Shown here: positions 7,987 to 16,109 of the stretch, in pieces
Numbering within the stretch: the first letter of the stretch is position 1
How the letters are laid out: the number at the start of each line of letters is the position of its first letter
NCBI GenBank assembly: GCA_963809385.1
Contig: CAWEJL010000002.1
Coordinates: forward strand, 853,474-917,473
Direction of reading: 5' to 3'
DNA from: JAKAIY01 sp963809385
Lineage (GTDB): Bacteria > Chloroflexota > Ktedonobacteria > Ktedonobacterales > JADMIN01
Length of the DNA: 64,000 nt
Made by a program: the position numbers and the translations under genes
Notes under the pieces: model-generated
Database searches by the model: none
Told to the model about the DNA's origin: nothing
What the model saw: only the letters and a program-made list of their open reading frames with translations

Positions 7987-9594
7987 ATGATCTCCGGAGT
8001 CTTCGCTAAGCCCGGCGTAGGCCGCGCGATAACCGATGTCTACGACCCGCAGGACCGCCGTGTCCTGGTGCGCTTTCCCCATCTCCTCGTCATCATCTTG
8101 TCATTGAGCGGCGTGCTGGCGTTCGGCCTGATGGGGTATCTCGGCTATTTAGAAGATCAGTCCGCCGTGGGCAGCTTCTTCCATAAGCCCTGGCCGCTCT
8201 TCCTCTGGTTCAGTGCGCTGGTCTTCACGCTGGAGATTGCCGTCCTGCGGCATCCGCGCCTGCGCCGCCAGCTCATCGAAGCGCTCGTGGTCACGATCAT
8301 CTCGATGCTCTTCGTTGGCGTTGCCGCGGTCTTCCCCAGCCAGGTGTTCGATTTCCTCTCGCGCCTGCTCAATATCCGCATCGCCATCCCAGAGATCGGG
8401 AACAGCCCGTGGACCTACGCGATCCTGAACTTTGGCATCATCCTGGTGTTCTGGGCCGATACGGTGCGCCGCTGGCTGCGCTCCCGGCGCGGCAATCCCG
8501 CCTCCCGCGTGCTGGACCTGGGCATCGGCACGCTGGAGTTTGGCGAAGAGGGCGATCTGCCGACGCTGCCGGAGCTGATCGCGGGCGACCTGATCGCGGG
8601 TGGCGTGCTCGTGGGCCTGCTCTCGCTGTTCTTCGAGGCCGGGGTAATTGACTCCATCTCGCAGACGCTCCAGGTCGGCGCGCACATCACCACCTGCACC
8701 GTCTCCTGGCCGATTGGCCCCTGCGGCAGCGCCCCGACCCTCTCACGCATTGACATCATCCAGGCGCTGATCTACCTGCCGCTCGGCTTCATCACCCTCG
8801 CGCTGACCGCCACCACCAACGCCTTTAGCGCCGCCAGTGAGACCGAGCAGCCCGAGACCGTGAGCGTGGGAACGGCGGTCGCCGTCTCCGGCGCCGAGGA
8901 CGGGCAGGCGCTCAGCGCCGACGTGCAAACGGCCAACCCGGATGCGCCGGCTGGGCAGCGCGGCAGCGGGCGTGTCCGCACGACCGTCATCGAGACCATC
9001 TACGAGGCCCTGCGCGCGCCGCTGCAGCGGCGCATCCGGCTGGTGATCGACAACCTGCTGCTCGCGCTGCGCAACGTCGTGTGGCCGGTTTTCATCCTGC
9101 TGGGTATGGTCGCGCTGGGGCAGGTGGCGAAGAGCATCACATTCTATCTCCACATTCAGAGCGACCAGCGCACCTGCGCCGCGAACCTGGGCCCGACGTT
9201 CATGACGGACTGCGGGCTGGTGACCAAGGACATCGCGGCGGGCTTGCAGTACGGCAACCTGGCAGAGGCGATTGGCCTGGTGGTAGCCGCCGCGTTCGCC
9301 ATCGTCGTGGCGCTCATGATGCTGGTGTTCTCGTTGCGCGTCGCGAGCAATCTGATCCGCTTCCTCGGCGTCATCACCTGGATCGCCGCGCTGACGATCT
9401 GGCTGTTCTCGCTCAGCCTGTCCGTCTCCAATGCGCTGTTCAACCTGGTCGGAATCTCGCTGCGCCAGCCCTTCCCGTTCTTCGGCGCCAGCACCTCCGT
9501 TTCGCTGCTGGTCTTCCTGCTCGCCTGGCTATTCCTGCTGATCGGCAAGTCGCGGGCGGCCAAGCGCCGCGCCGCACAATTCGCCGTACGCTAG
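7987..9594 (+). CDS. Multi-pass membrane protein, unknown family (paralogue 2)
   Basis: A 535-residue membrane protein paralogous to the preceding gene. Shared blocks include AITDVYDPQDRRVLVRFPHL at the start, the WFSALVFTLE span, the WADTVRRWLRSRRG cytoplasmic stretch, DLPTLPELIAGDLIAGGVLVGLLS, and a late SLRVASNLIRFLGV segment. It differs by a longer loop around residues 280-330 rich in Glu, Asp and Ala. Five bases separate it from the upstream paralogue, so one transcript is expected. No enzymatic motif is visible. A hairpin at 9627-9660 may end the unit. Confidence 0.8.
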   Translation: MISGVFAKPGVGRAITDVYDPQDRRVLVRFPHLLVIILSLSGVLAFGLMGYLGYLEDQSAVGSFFHKPWPLFLWFSALVFTLEIAVLRHPRLRRQLIEALVVTIISMLFVGVAAVFPSQVFDFLSRLLNIRIAIPEIGNSPWTYAILNFGIILVFWADTVRRWLRSRRGNPASRVLDLGIGTLEFGEEGDLPTLPELIAGDLIAGGVLVGLLSLFFEAGVIDSISQTLQVGAHITTCTVSWPIGPCGSAPTLSRIDIIQALIYLPLGFITLALTATTNAFSAASETEQPETVSVGTAVAVSGAEDGQALSADVQTANPDAPAGQRGSGRVRTTVIETIYEALRAPLQRRIRLVIDNLLLALRNVVWPVFILLGMVALGQVAKSITFYLHIQSDQRTCAANLGPTFMTDCGLVTKDIAAGLQYGNLAEAIGLVVAAAFAIVVALMMLVFSLRVASNLIRFLGVITWIAALTIWLFSLSLSVSNALFNLVGISLRQPFPFFGASTSVSLLVFLLAWLFLLIGKSRAAKRRAAQFAVR

Positions 9595-9626
9595 CAAGAC
9601 CGGCCTCTATCCCAGGAATGCCACGA

Positions 9627-9660
9627 CGCCCCCAGGCGGCTCACCAGCCATCTGGGGGCG
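9627..9660 (+). terminator. Hairpin after the membrane-protein pair
   Basis: A 9-bp perfect stem CGCCCCCAG/CTGGGGGCG (9627-9635 with 9652-9660), followed by TTCGCTT. It lies 33 bases after the stop codon of the plus-strand gene. The same hairpin recurs at 31278-31311 next to tRNA-Ser, where it is part of a longer repeat. Confidence 0.5.
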
Positions 9661-9679
9661 TTCGCTTGGGCGGCTTGGG

Positions 9680-9730
9680 CGGAGAGGGAGTGAGATTCAA
9701 GCCCACCAGGCTTGCGCCCAGCGATTTTCA
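9680..9730 (-). pseudogene. tRNA-Ser 3' fragment
   Basis: Minus strand. This corresponds to the discriminator, acceptor 3' strand, T arm (GTGGG/CTCAC-like stem, TTGAAT loop), variable arm and part of the anticodon loop of the tRNA-Ser at 31332-31414. The 5' half is missing and the T stem carries mismatches, so it cannot be functional. It is the natural left-end attachment-site candidate for the 9.7-31.3 kb segment. Confidence 0.7.
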
Positions 9731-9760
9731 CGCTGCGTCAGCATGGCGCTGTGGAATCCG

Positions 9761-10249
9761 TCACCCGCGGCGTTCGCGGTCCTCCGCCAGGTCGAGCGCG
9801 AGCACGCTAGCGAGAATCAGGGCGTCATCTTCTCCCGGCGCCGTCTCCACGCCATAGGTTTCGGTCATGGCAATCCAGCGCTTCGAGACCGTCGCCACCA
9901 CAACGCCGTCACGCTTCACCCGGTACTCATGCTCGAAGAGGTTGCCGTCCATCTCCAGATCGTGTGGGCCGGGAATGTCAATCGTGTAGTGGTCAACGAG
10001 CAGATTGATAAAGTGTTTGCGTACCTGCGCAGCGCCCACTCCTGGCCGCTCGATGGTATAGGTCGGCGTCAGCGCCATCAGCTGACGCTTCACCGTGGCG
10101 ACCTCCTGGCCGCTCATATCACGCACCACTAACGTGTCGTGCAAGCTCAGCACCTTGCCATCGACCTCATAGATGGGGCGTCCACTCTCGTCGGTAATCT
10201 GCGAATCCTCGCCCAGATGGAAAAACTTCTCACGGATGATATAGCGCAT
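9761..10249 (-). CDS. LURP-one-related (Tubby-C-like) protein
   Basis: A 162-residue cytoplasmic protein of the LURP-one-related/YxjI family, a 12-stranded barrel like the Tubby C-terminal domain. The N-terminal block MRYIIREKFFHLGEDSQI, the YEVDGKVLSLHDTLVVRD strand pair and repeated KRWIAMTETYGVE-type strands are typical. In eukaryotic Tubby and scramblase relatives the fold binds phosphoinositides; bacterial members have no established role. The start has a GGAGGACC ribosome site. It follows another minus-strand gene by 16 bases, so the two are likely one operon. The stop codon lies about 30 bases from the tRNA-Ser fragment. Confidence 0.82.
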   Translation of the reverse strand: MRYIIREKFFHLGEDSQITDESGRPIYEVDGKVLSLHDTLVVRDMSGQEVATVKRQLMALTPTYTIERPGVGAAQVRKHFINLLVDHYTIDIPGPHDLEMDGNLFEHEYRVKRDGVVVATVSKRWIAMTETYGVETAPGEDDALILASVLALDLAEDRERRG

Positions 10250-10265
10250 CGTTCAGGTCCTCCAG

Positions 10266-10682
10266 TCATGCAGTATAGCCCAAGGAGCGGGGACGGATTA
10301 CACCGACTCCACCCGCCGCATCGGCTCCTATCGCCGGCGACTCCAGCGCGACGCGGCGGCGTTCGGCTTCAATCGCGGCGCGCAAGTGGTGTTCGGCGCG
10401 AGTGCGCGCGCCGTTGATCAGGTTGCGCGCGGTCTGGAGGGCTATGACCTGCTCCTTCGCGATGCGGCCCGTGAGATAGGCCAGCGCGAAGTCAAGCGTG
10501 ATGTCATCCGGCACGCTTCCCGCGACCACCGCCACGGCAGCGCGGACGGCGCGCTCAAACGGGGGCAGCACGGTGGGGGCTTCGGTGGCGAGTCCCTCGG
10601 CGACCAGGCACTCGCGCAGGGTGGCGCTGGCCTCTTCGGCAAGCCCATGGAAGGGATTCCCGGCGGCTGAGGTGGTCGTCAT
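10266..10682 (-). CDS. Hypothetical protein, helical
   Basis: A 138-residue protein not recognised. It is Ala-rich and predicted mostly helical, with an amphipathic central region (FERAVRAAVAVVAGSVPDD) and a long charged helix near residues 80-115 (ARTRAEHHLRAAIEAERRR). There is no signal peptide or membrane span. An AAGGAGACGAG ribosome site precedes the ATG, which supports a real gene. It lies 16 bases upstream of the LURP-one-like gene on the same strand. Confidence 0.6.
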   Translation of the reverse strand: MTTTSAAGNPFHGLAEEASATLRECLVAEGLATEAPTVLPPFERAVRAAVAVVAGSVPDDITLDFALAYLTGRIAKEQVIALQTARNLINGARTRAEHHLRAAIEAERRRVALESPAIGADAAGGVGVIRPRSLGYTA

Positions 10683-11265
10683 CGTCTCGTCTCCTTGTTA
10701 GCAAGCCGTCTGGCGGAGCCGGCTCAAGCGCGGCGCAATGGCGGCTCGGACGCTAGAGCGACGCCAAGCGGAGTCAGGAGCCAAACCAAAGGCCTGGCGA
10801 AATGCGTCAAGACGCAAGACGCTCAGACGCCTGAGGAATGATCATGCCTTGTTCCACTGTACTGCACAAGCGCCTCTAGCGCCCCGCCTGATTCTAACCG
10901 AAGGCGTGACCGAAAGGGAGCATGAGTTTCCAGGGTGGGTCAACTGGGCCTGGCTCCGCTTCCTGGCCAAAAGATACCGAGATGGGCGCCCGCACGCGCG
11001 CTCTCAGCTCCGCCGCGATGTGATGCGACGCATGCAGGAGCGCATAGCCGCCCGCCTGGACGCGCCTTATCGCGAGGCGCTACGGCGGTAGCATCTCCCT
11101 CCCCGGCATGCGACGAGCGCGCCTCTGAGTCGCGCCGCCCTCGCATCGTATCGGCGATGCTGCGGGTGATTCTGCGGCTTTTCCGTGGCGTCCGCCCCCA
11201 GTGTCTGGCACACTTCCCCTGAGATTAGCGGTAGGCGCGTTCTCCAGGGGAAAGGATGCGGGCAT
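10683..11265. other. Intergenic region with shared upstream element
   Basis: About 580 bases between divergently arranged genes. One open frame at 10738-11091 (+) is Arg-rich, lacks a ribosome site and is not recognised, so it is not annotated as a gene. The right end holds the first copy of a 55-bp element also found before two other genes. Confidence 0.5.
11160..11214 (+). promoter_or_regulatory. 55-bp shared upstream element, copy 1
   Basis: Begins CTGCGGGTGATTCTGCGG, has CGTGG at offset 24, then 19 unconserved bases, then GCACACT. The same layout with identical spacing occurs at 21130 and 27099. It ends 51 bases before the patatin start. The conserved ends with a length-conserved spacer look like a promoter or operator. 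Confidence 0.6.
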
Positions 11266-12354
11266 ATGTTCACCTCCATGTCCGGCGCGACGGGAAACGC
11301 GAAATCCGCATCTATCGTAGAGCGGGAGTCAGTGGACGCGGCTGGCAGCGGCATTCGGCGCCTGCGCAGCCGGCAAGCGCCGCAACATGCTGGAGCCACC
11401 GCGTTCGTGTTCTCCGGTGGCGGCGCTCGCGGCGCGCTGCATGTGGGAGCATTGCGCGCGCTGCTGGAGGCTGGCATTCGCCCCGATATGCTGGTCGGCA
11501 CATCCATCGGCGCGTGGAACGCCGCGTGGCTGGCCCAATCGCCCACCCTCGACGGCGTCGAGGCGCTCGCCGGCATCTGGCAAAACCTGCAAGCAGGACA
11601 GATTCTCCTCGGCCAGCGGCGCTCCATCTGGTCGCGGGCGCGCGCGCTGCGTGGACTGCTGATGCTGGCGGCGCTCCGCCGGATCGCCGGGGGGTGTTCC
11701 TCACTGTATAGCGACACGGGCCTTCGCCAGATATTGTCCCAGCGCTTCGCCGACCTGGCCTTCGAGGACCTGGCGCTGCCGTTGAGCGTGATCGCGACGA
11801 ATCTGAGCCACGGCGGTCGGGCCGTCTTCCAGCGCGGGACGCTCGTAGACGCGCTTCTCGCTTCCTCCGCCATTCCCGGCATCTTCCCGCCGGTGAGCGT
11901 CGACGGCGCGCTCTACGCTGATGGCGGCATGGTTGATGGATGCAGCGTGGAGACCGCCATTGAGATGGGCGCGCGCCGCATCTTCGTCCTGGCGATTGGC
12001 TACGACGCGGAGGCTGGAGACGGCGCCGCGTGGGCGCACGCCGGAGAGCAGGCGCTGGCAGTGGGTCGCGGCATGCCCCGGCATTCGGCGCCATCGGTGA
12101 TCCAGCGGGCGTCGCAGGTGATGGGAAACTACCAGATTCAGCGCGCGCTAGAGCGGACGCCGCCGGGCGTCGAGGCGCATCTCATCAGCCTCTCGCAGGG
12201 CGCGGGCGGTGGCACGCTGAGCTTTGGGAATGTCGCCGAGTTGATCGAGCGCGCTTACCTGAGCACGCGGACATACCTGGAGACCGCATACGTTGGCGCC
12301 ACCGACAACGCGAGCCAACTGGCGGAAGTATCCGCGCCAGCGCTCTCAGCGTGA
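11266..12354 (+). CDS. Patatin-like phospholipase family protein
   Basis: A 362-residue patatin/RssA-type serine acyl hydrolase predicted to cleave phospholipid or other acyl esters. The oxyanion-hole motif is FSGGGARGALHVGAL near residue 45. The nucleophile Ser lies in the GTSIGAWNA elbow, and the catalytic Asp in DGGMVDG; all dyad residues are present. There is no signal peptide, so it is probably cytoplasmic or peripheral. The frame runs further upstream, but ATG at 11266 has an AAGGA sequence before it; ATG at 11278 is possible. The shared 55-bp element lies 51 bases upstream, suggesting co-regulation with the ATP-grasp gene at 21252 and the small genes at 27204. Confidence 0.88.
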   Translation: MFTSMSGATGNAKSASIVERESVDAAGSGIRRLRSRQAPQHAGATAFVFSGGGARGALHVGALRALLEAGIRPDMLVGTSIGAWNAAWLAQSPTLDGVEALAGIWQNLQAGQILLGQRRSIWSRARALRGLLMLAALRRIAGGCSSLYSDTGLRQILSQRFADLAFEDLALPLSVIATNLSHGGRAVFQRGTLVDALLASSAIPGIFPPVSVDGALYADGGMVDGCSVETAIEMGARRIFVLAIGYDAEAGDGAAWAHAGEQALAVGRGMPRHSAPSVIQRASQVMGNYQIQRALERTPPGVEAHLISLSQGAGGGTLSFGNVAELIERAYLSTRTYLETAYVGATDNASQLAEVSAPALSA

Positions 12355-12984
12355 GCTTTCGCGCGCCAGCAGTTCCCTCGCGCGCCAAGGATACGGCGCC
12401 AGCAAACAGGGCGCCATGACGCGTGATTTGGGGTGGGGATAACCCCTTTGGTTGTCTTGCGCAACGCATAGCGCCGATATATACTTGTTCCATTCGCGCG
12501 GACTCTGGGATGGATACCGAGTTCCGCCACTTCCGGCAGGCTGGCTATGCCTGGCTTCGAGGTAGCGCGCCGGAAGCTAACGATGACACTGTCCGTCATC
12601 GAACATCCAGGATATGCATGACTCCTCGCAGGAATGTGCGCTGCGTATCTTAGTGCGTTACCGGCGTGCCACGCTGATGCTGACGTGTTCGGTGGCTGGC
12701 TTATCCCGTAGCGGCTGCCCTCAAACGAGGCCATCTCGCCGATTGGCGCCTGGAGTGCTCTCACTCCCTGCCTTCCTGCTCCCGCGAGGAGGGGATGGAA
12801 ACGCCGCTCCCCTCGCACAGTGAGTGAGGAGCTGGGAGTGAAGGCTGACGCGGGGTCAACAACCCGGCCTGGCGCCAGAATCATCCGTGTCACCCGCATG
12901 CGCGCGGGGAGAGATCCATATACGGTCCAACGCTGTCAGACACACCGGCGCGCTCGTCTTGCGCGCTGGGAAATGGAGCCGTCT
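12355..12984. other. Long 5' region of the kinase gene
   Basis: About 630 bases without a convincing gene; small frames lack ribosome sites and recognisable content. It holds a promoter candidate at 12457-12485, which would leave a leader of about 490 bases before the kinase start. No known riboswitch was recognised. Confidence 0.4.
12457..12485 (+). promoter_or_regulatory. Putative sigma-70-type promoter
   Basis: TTGCGC (12457-12462), a 17-base spacer and TATACT (12480-12485) give a reasonable -35/-10 pair. It could drive the kinase-regulator-kinase set beginning at 12985. Confidence 0.4.
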
Positions 12985-15900
12985 ATGCAGACATCTCATG
13001 ACAGCCGGCTCGGCATGACTGTCGAAAACTACAAGCTGCTCAGTGTGCTCGGCGCTGGCAGCATGAGCGTCGTCTATCTCGCGCAGCGCCTCGATGATCC
13101 GCGTGTGCTGGTCGCGATCAAGATTCTGCACTATCATGGCCTCACCTCGCCCGAAGATCGCTCTGCGTTCCGTATGCGCTTTCTGCGCGAGGCGCGAGCG
13201 GCGAGCCAGCTCCGGAATGAATACATCCTCCCTGTGCTGAGTAGCGGCGATGAAGGCGACCTGCCGTACATGGTGATGCCGGTGATCGTCGGCGGCACGC
13301 TCGTCACCCGCCTCGCCAACCAGCCGCAACCGTTGCCGCTTGGCGAGATCGCCCGCTACCTGACGCAGCTCGCCAGCGCCATTGACTATGCCCACGAACA
13401 AGGTATCATCCATCGCGACATCAAACCGTCTAACATTCTGCTGGATGAACATGGCCATGTGTACCTCACCGACTTTGGCATCGCGCGCCTCTTCGACAGC
13501 GGCGACAACGCGCTGACCCGCGAGAACGCGCCCACCCTAACGCGAACGGGGCAGGTGCTGGGGACGCCGTACTACATGGCTCCGGAACAGATTCAAGCCA
13601 GACCGGCTGGTCCAGCGGCTGACATCTACGCGCTGGGGGTCGTGCTGTATCAGATGGTCACTGGCCAGGTGCCGTTCCACGGCGATACGCCGCTCGCCAT
13701 CGCGCTGCAGCACCTGCAAGAAGCGCCGAGCGCGCCCAGCCTGCTGCGCCATGAGCTTCCCCCGCCACTCGAAGCCGTCATTCTGCGAGCGCTAGCCAAG
13801 GACCCAGCGGAACGCTACGCCAGCGCGACCGAGTTTGCCGACGCATTCCAGGCGGGCCTCGCTGACCTCGACGATCCGATGGCGACGCGGGCGCCTACCG
13901 AGACGTGGCCATTCTCCACGAGCTATGCTTCGAGCGCCTCCACCGTCCATGCCGCCCCTCCCGCGACACCCTTGCCGCAGAGGCACGCCACGTTCGAGAA
14001 GCTCGTCGGCCTCACAGTCGACGGCTACCGCATTGGGGCGGTCATCGAGTCCGACGACCTGGGAACCGTCTTCACGGCCACCCGTGAAGGCGCCACTGAG
14101 CCAGCGCGGATGCGCTTCCTGGCCATGCCGGGCGCCTCGCCGAAGCAGGTCGCGGGCTATCTGCTGCGGTTCGAGCAGCAGGCGCACAACCTCGCGGCGC
14201 TGCGCCATCCGAACCTCGCGCCCGTCACCGGCTACGGCGCGTATGAGGGGCAGCCGTATCTCGTCACGGCTGACAACGAGGGCGTAGCGATCAGCGCTGA
14301 GCTGGCCCAGCATGGCGCGGCGGAACTCTCCGCAATCGCCGATTTCCTCGACCAGGTCGTCGCCGGACTCGAAGCCGCGCATCGGCGGGGGGTTCTGCAT
14401 CTGAGCCTCACAGCTGACCGGGTCTTCCGCCAGGACGATGGGCGGATCGTCGTCGCTGATGTGGGTGTGCGCGGCATGCTCGACGCGGAGAGCGCTAGCG
14501 ACGTACAATCGCCGTCGCACGCGACCAGCGATACCAACACGCCAGAGCAGATCATGGGGAATCCGGTTGGCCCCTACACGGATGTATACGCTCTGGGCGT
14601 CATGCTCTACCATCTGCTGACAGGGCGCGAGGTCTTCACAGGCTCCACCCGCGATGATGTCGCGCAGCAGCACCTCCATTCGACGATGCCACCGCTCCGG
14701 CGATGGCGCCCCAGCCTGCCGACGGCGCTCGACCGCGTGGTGTCTCAGGCGATGGCGAAGGAGCCTGAGCGTCGCTTCCAGACTCCACGCGAGCTTGCGG
14801 CGGCCTACCATGCCGCCGTCGCGCATACGCAGCAAGACGCCTCCTTCGCGACGCCTCCCCATTCCACGATCCAGCGCAGCGCGAACGATGCGACACATGG
14901 CGTCGCCACCACGACACCCGCCAGATCAGAGCAGGGCGCGCTGGCCACGCTGGCCGCATCGAGTTCGGCGGCGCCCTCCAAAGCTCGGTGGCTGAAGTCA
15001 CGCGCGAGCCTCTCGGTGATCGGCGCCGTGCTGCTCGTGAGTATCATCGCCAGCGCATTCGCCTGGAACAACGCCCACAAGACCAACTCGAATCCAGCCG
15101 TGGCCGCGCCCAGTTCGGTCACCATCGTGGCGTTCTTCGACAACACCGCTAATGGGGCCTACAACACGGACGCGCTCAAGATCGACGTGACCTCGTTGGC
15201 AGCGCTGCCGGCGGGCCACTGGTATGAGGCCTGGCTGATCAATGACCAGACAGAGCAGGTGCAGCCGCTCGGCAAGCTCGTCCTCCAGAGTGGACAGAGC
15301 AAGGCGTACGCGCTCGCGTACAACGGCTCCGGCAGTCCGGGGCATCCCGGCGTCAACCTGCTGGGATTCGGCAATCGGATCAAGATCACCAACGAGACAA
15401 GCAATGGGCAATTCCCGGCTGGCCCGACCGTGATGGAAGGCGCTTTCCCGCCGCACGCCTTCATCCATATCAAGCATCTGCTCGTCGCGTTTCCCACGAC
15501 GCCGCAGCAGCAGGGGCTGCTCGTGGGGATGATCCAGCAGATGAATCTGCTCTATCAGCAGGCCAATGTGCTCCAGCAGTGGATCAGCCTGCACTATCCC
15601 AAGTCCACGCTGTGCGCGGCCCAAAGCGTGATCGACATCATCGAGGGCAAGTCTGGGGCGCACTACAAGCTACCGGGGCAAGAGTGTGACGTAGGCCAGC
15701 AGTGGCCATCGGGCGACGGCTTCGGGCTGCTTGGCAGCGGCGGCTATCTGGCGGGTGTCTCCGACCACGCCGCGCTGGCCGCGAGCGCCGACGACGCGAG
15801 CGAGCACATTCGCATGCACAGCCAGCATGTGCAGATTGCCGTCCAGAACATCACTGGCTGGCTGCAAACGGTAGACCAGGATGCGCTTCGCGTGCTGGCG

Positions 15901-16077
15901 GGAACCGGTGACGCGGCCACGTCGAGCGAAATTACGCATCTCTCGAAAATTGCGCTCACCGGCCAGGACATCAACGGCGATGAGTCCATTGATCCGGTCA
16001 AGGGCGAGGCTGGGGCCGATCTCGCCTACACTCACGCTCAGTTGCTCGCGATGTTGACGTTCGGCCCAAGCCGGTAA
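12985..16077 (+). CDS. Receptor Ser/Thr kinase with pseudokinase and RskA-like ectodomain
   Basis: A 1030-residue PknB-type protein. Kinase domain 1 (about residues 16-280) is complete: GAGSMS loop, Lys46 in VAIKI, HRDIKPSN at 143-150, DFG at 163-165 and APE. A second kinase-like domain (about 335-615) has lost the catalytic residues: HLSLTADRV replaces HRD, ADVGVRG replaces DFG and no VAIK lysine is visible, so it is probably a pseudokinase. One membrane span follows near 675-695. The extracytoplasmic part starts with a beta-rich region (GHWYEAWLINDQTEQVQPLGK) like the anti-sigma-K factor C-terminal domain, then a helical tail. ATG at 12985 has GGAG six bases before it; earlier in-frame starts do not. 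A regulator and a second kinase follow on the same strand. Confidence 0.88.
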   Translation: MQTSHDSRLGMTVENYKLLSVLGAGSMSVVYLAQRLDDPRVLVAIKILHYHGLTSPEDRSAFRMRFLREARAASQLRNEYILPVLSSGDEGDLPYMVMPVIVGGTLVTRLANQPQPLPLGEIARYLTQLASAIDYAHEQGIIHRDIKPSNILLDEHGHVYLTDFGIARLFDSGDNALTRENAPTLTRTGQVLGTPYYMAPEQIQARPAGPAADIYALGVVLYQMVTGQVPFHGDTPLAIALQHLQEAPSAPSLLRHELPPPLEAVILRALAKDPAERYASATEFADAFQAGLADLDDPMATRAPTETWPFSTSYASSASTVHAAPPATPLPQRHATFEKLVGLTVDGYRIGAVIESDDLGTVFTATREGATEPARMRFLAMPGASPKQVAGYLLRFEQQAHNLAALRHPNLAPVTGYGAYEGQPYLVTADNEGVAISAELAQHGAAELSAIADFLDQVVAGLEAAHRRGVLHLSLTADRVFRQDDGRIVVADVGVRGMLDAESASDVQSPSHATSDTNTPEQIMGNPVGPYTDVYALGVMLYHLLTGREVFTGSTRDDVAQQHLHSTMPPLRRWRPSLPTALDRVVSQAMAKEPERRFQTPRELAAAYHAAVAHTQQDASFATPPHSTIQRSANDATHGVATTTPARSEQGALATLAASSSAAPSKARWLKSRASLSVIGAVLLVSIIASAFAWNNAHKTNSNPAVAAPSSVTIVAFFDNTANGAYNTDALKIDVTSLAALPAGHWYEAWLINDQTEQVQPLGKLVLQSGQSKAYALAYNGSGSPGHPGVNLLGFGNRIKITNETSNGQFPAGPTVMEGAFPPHAFIHIKHLLVAFPTTPQQQGLLVGMIQQMNLLYQQANVLQQWISLHYPKSTLCAAQSVIDIIEGKSGAHYKLPGQECDVGQQWPSGDGFGLLGSGGYLAGVSDHAALAASADDASEHIRMHSQHVQIAVQNITGWLQTVDQDALRVLAGTGDAATSSEITHLSKIALTGQDINGDESIDPVKGEAGADLAYTHAQLLAMLTFGPSR

Positions 16078-16109
16078 CGCCTGGCGCTGGATAGGAGCGG
16101 ATATCAGCT

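Larger units (their letters stand above)
9627..9730 (-). repeat. Direct repeat copy 1: hairpin plus 3' part of tRNA-Ser
   Basis: This 104-base stretch matches 31278-31380 with roughly 88% identity by eye (about ten substitutions and two small indels) in the same orientation. The copy at 31 kb covers the hairpin and the 3' half of an intact tRNA-Ser gene. Similarity here stops abruptly in the anticodon region, after TTTTCA. Confidence 0.8.

Noticed and set aside
10738..11091. Arg-rich open frame of 117 codons
   Set aside because: No ribosome site, no recognisable content, and composition like non-coding high-GC shadows. It overlaps no neighbour, so it stays possible, but support is too weak.
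13792..14898. A 368-codon antisense frame within the receptor kinase gene
   Set aside because: The sense strand encodes clear kinase and pseudokinase domains; the antisense product has no family features.
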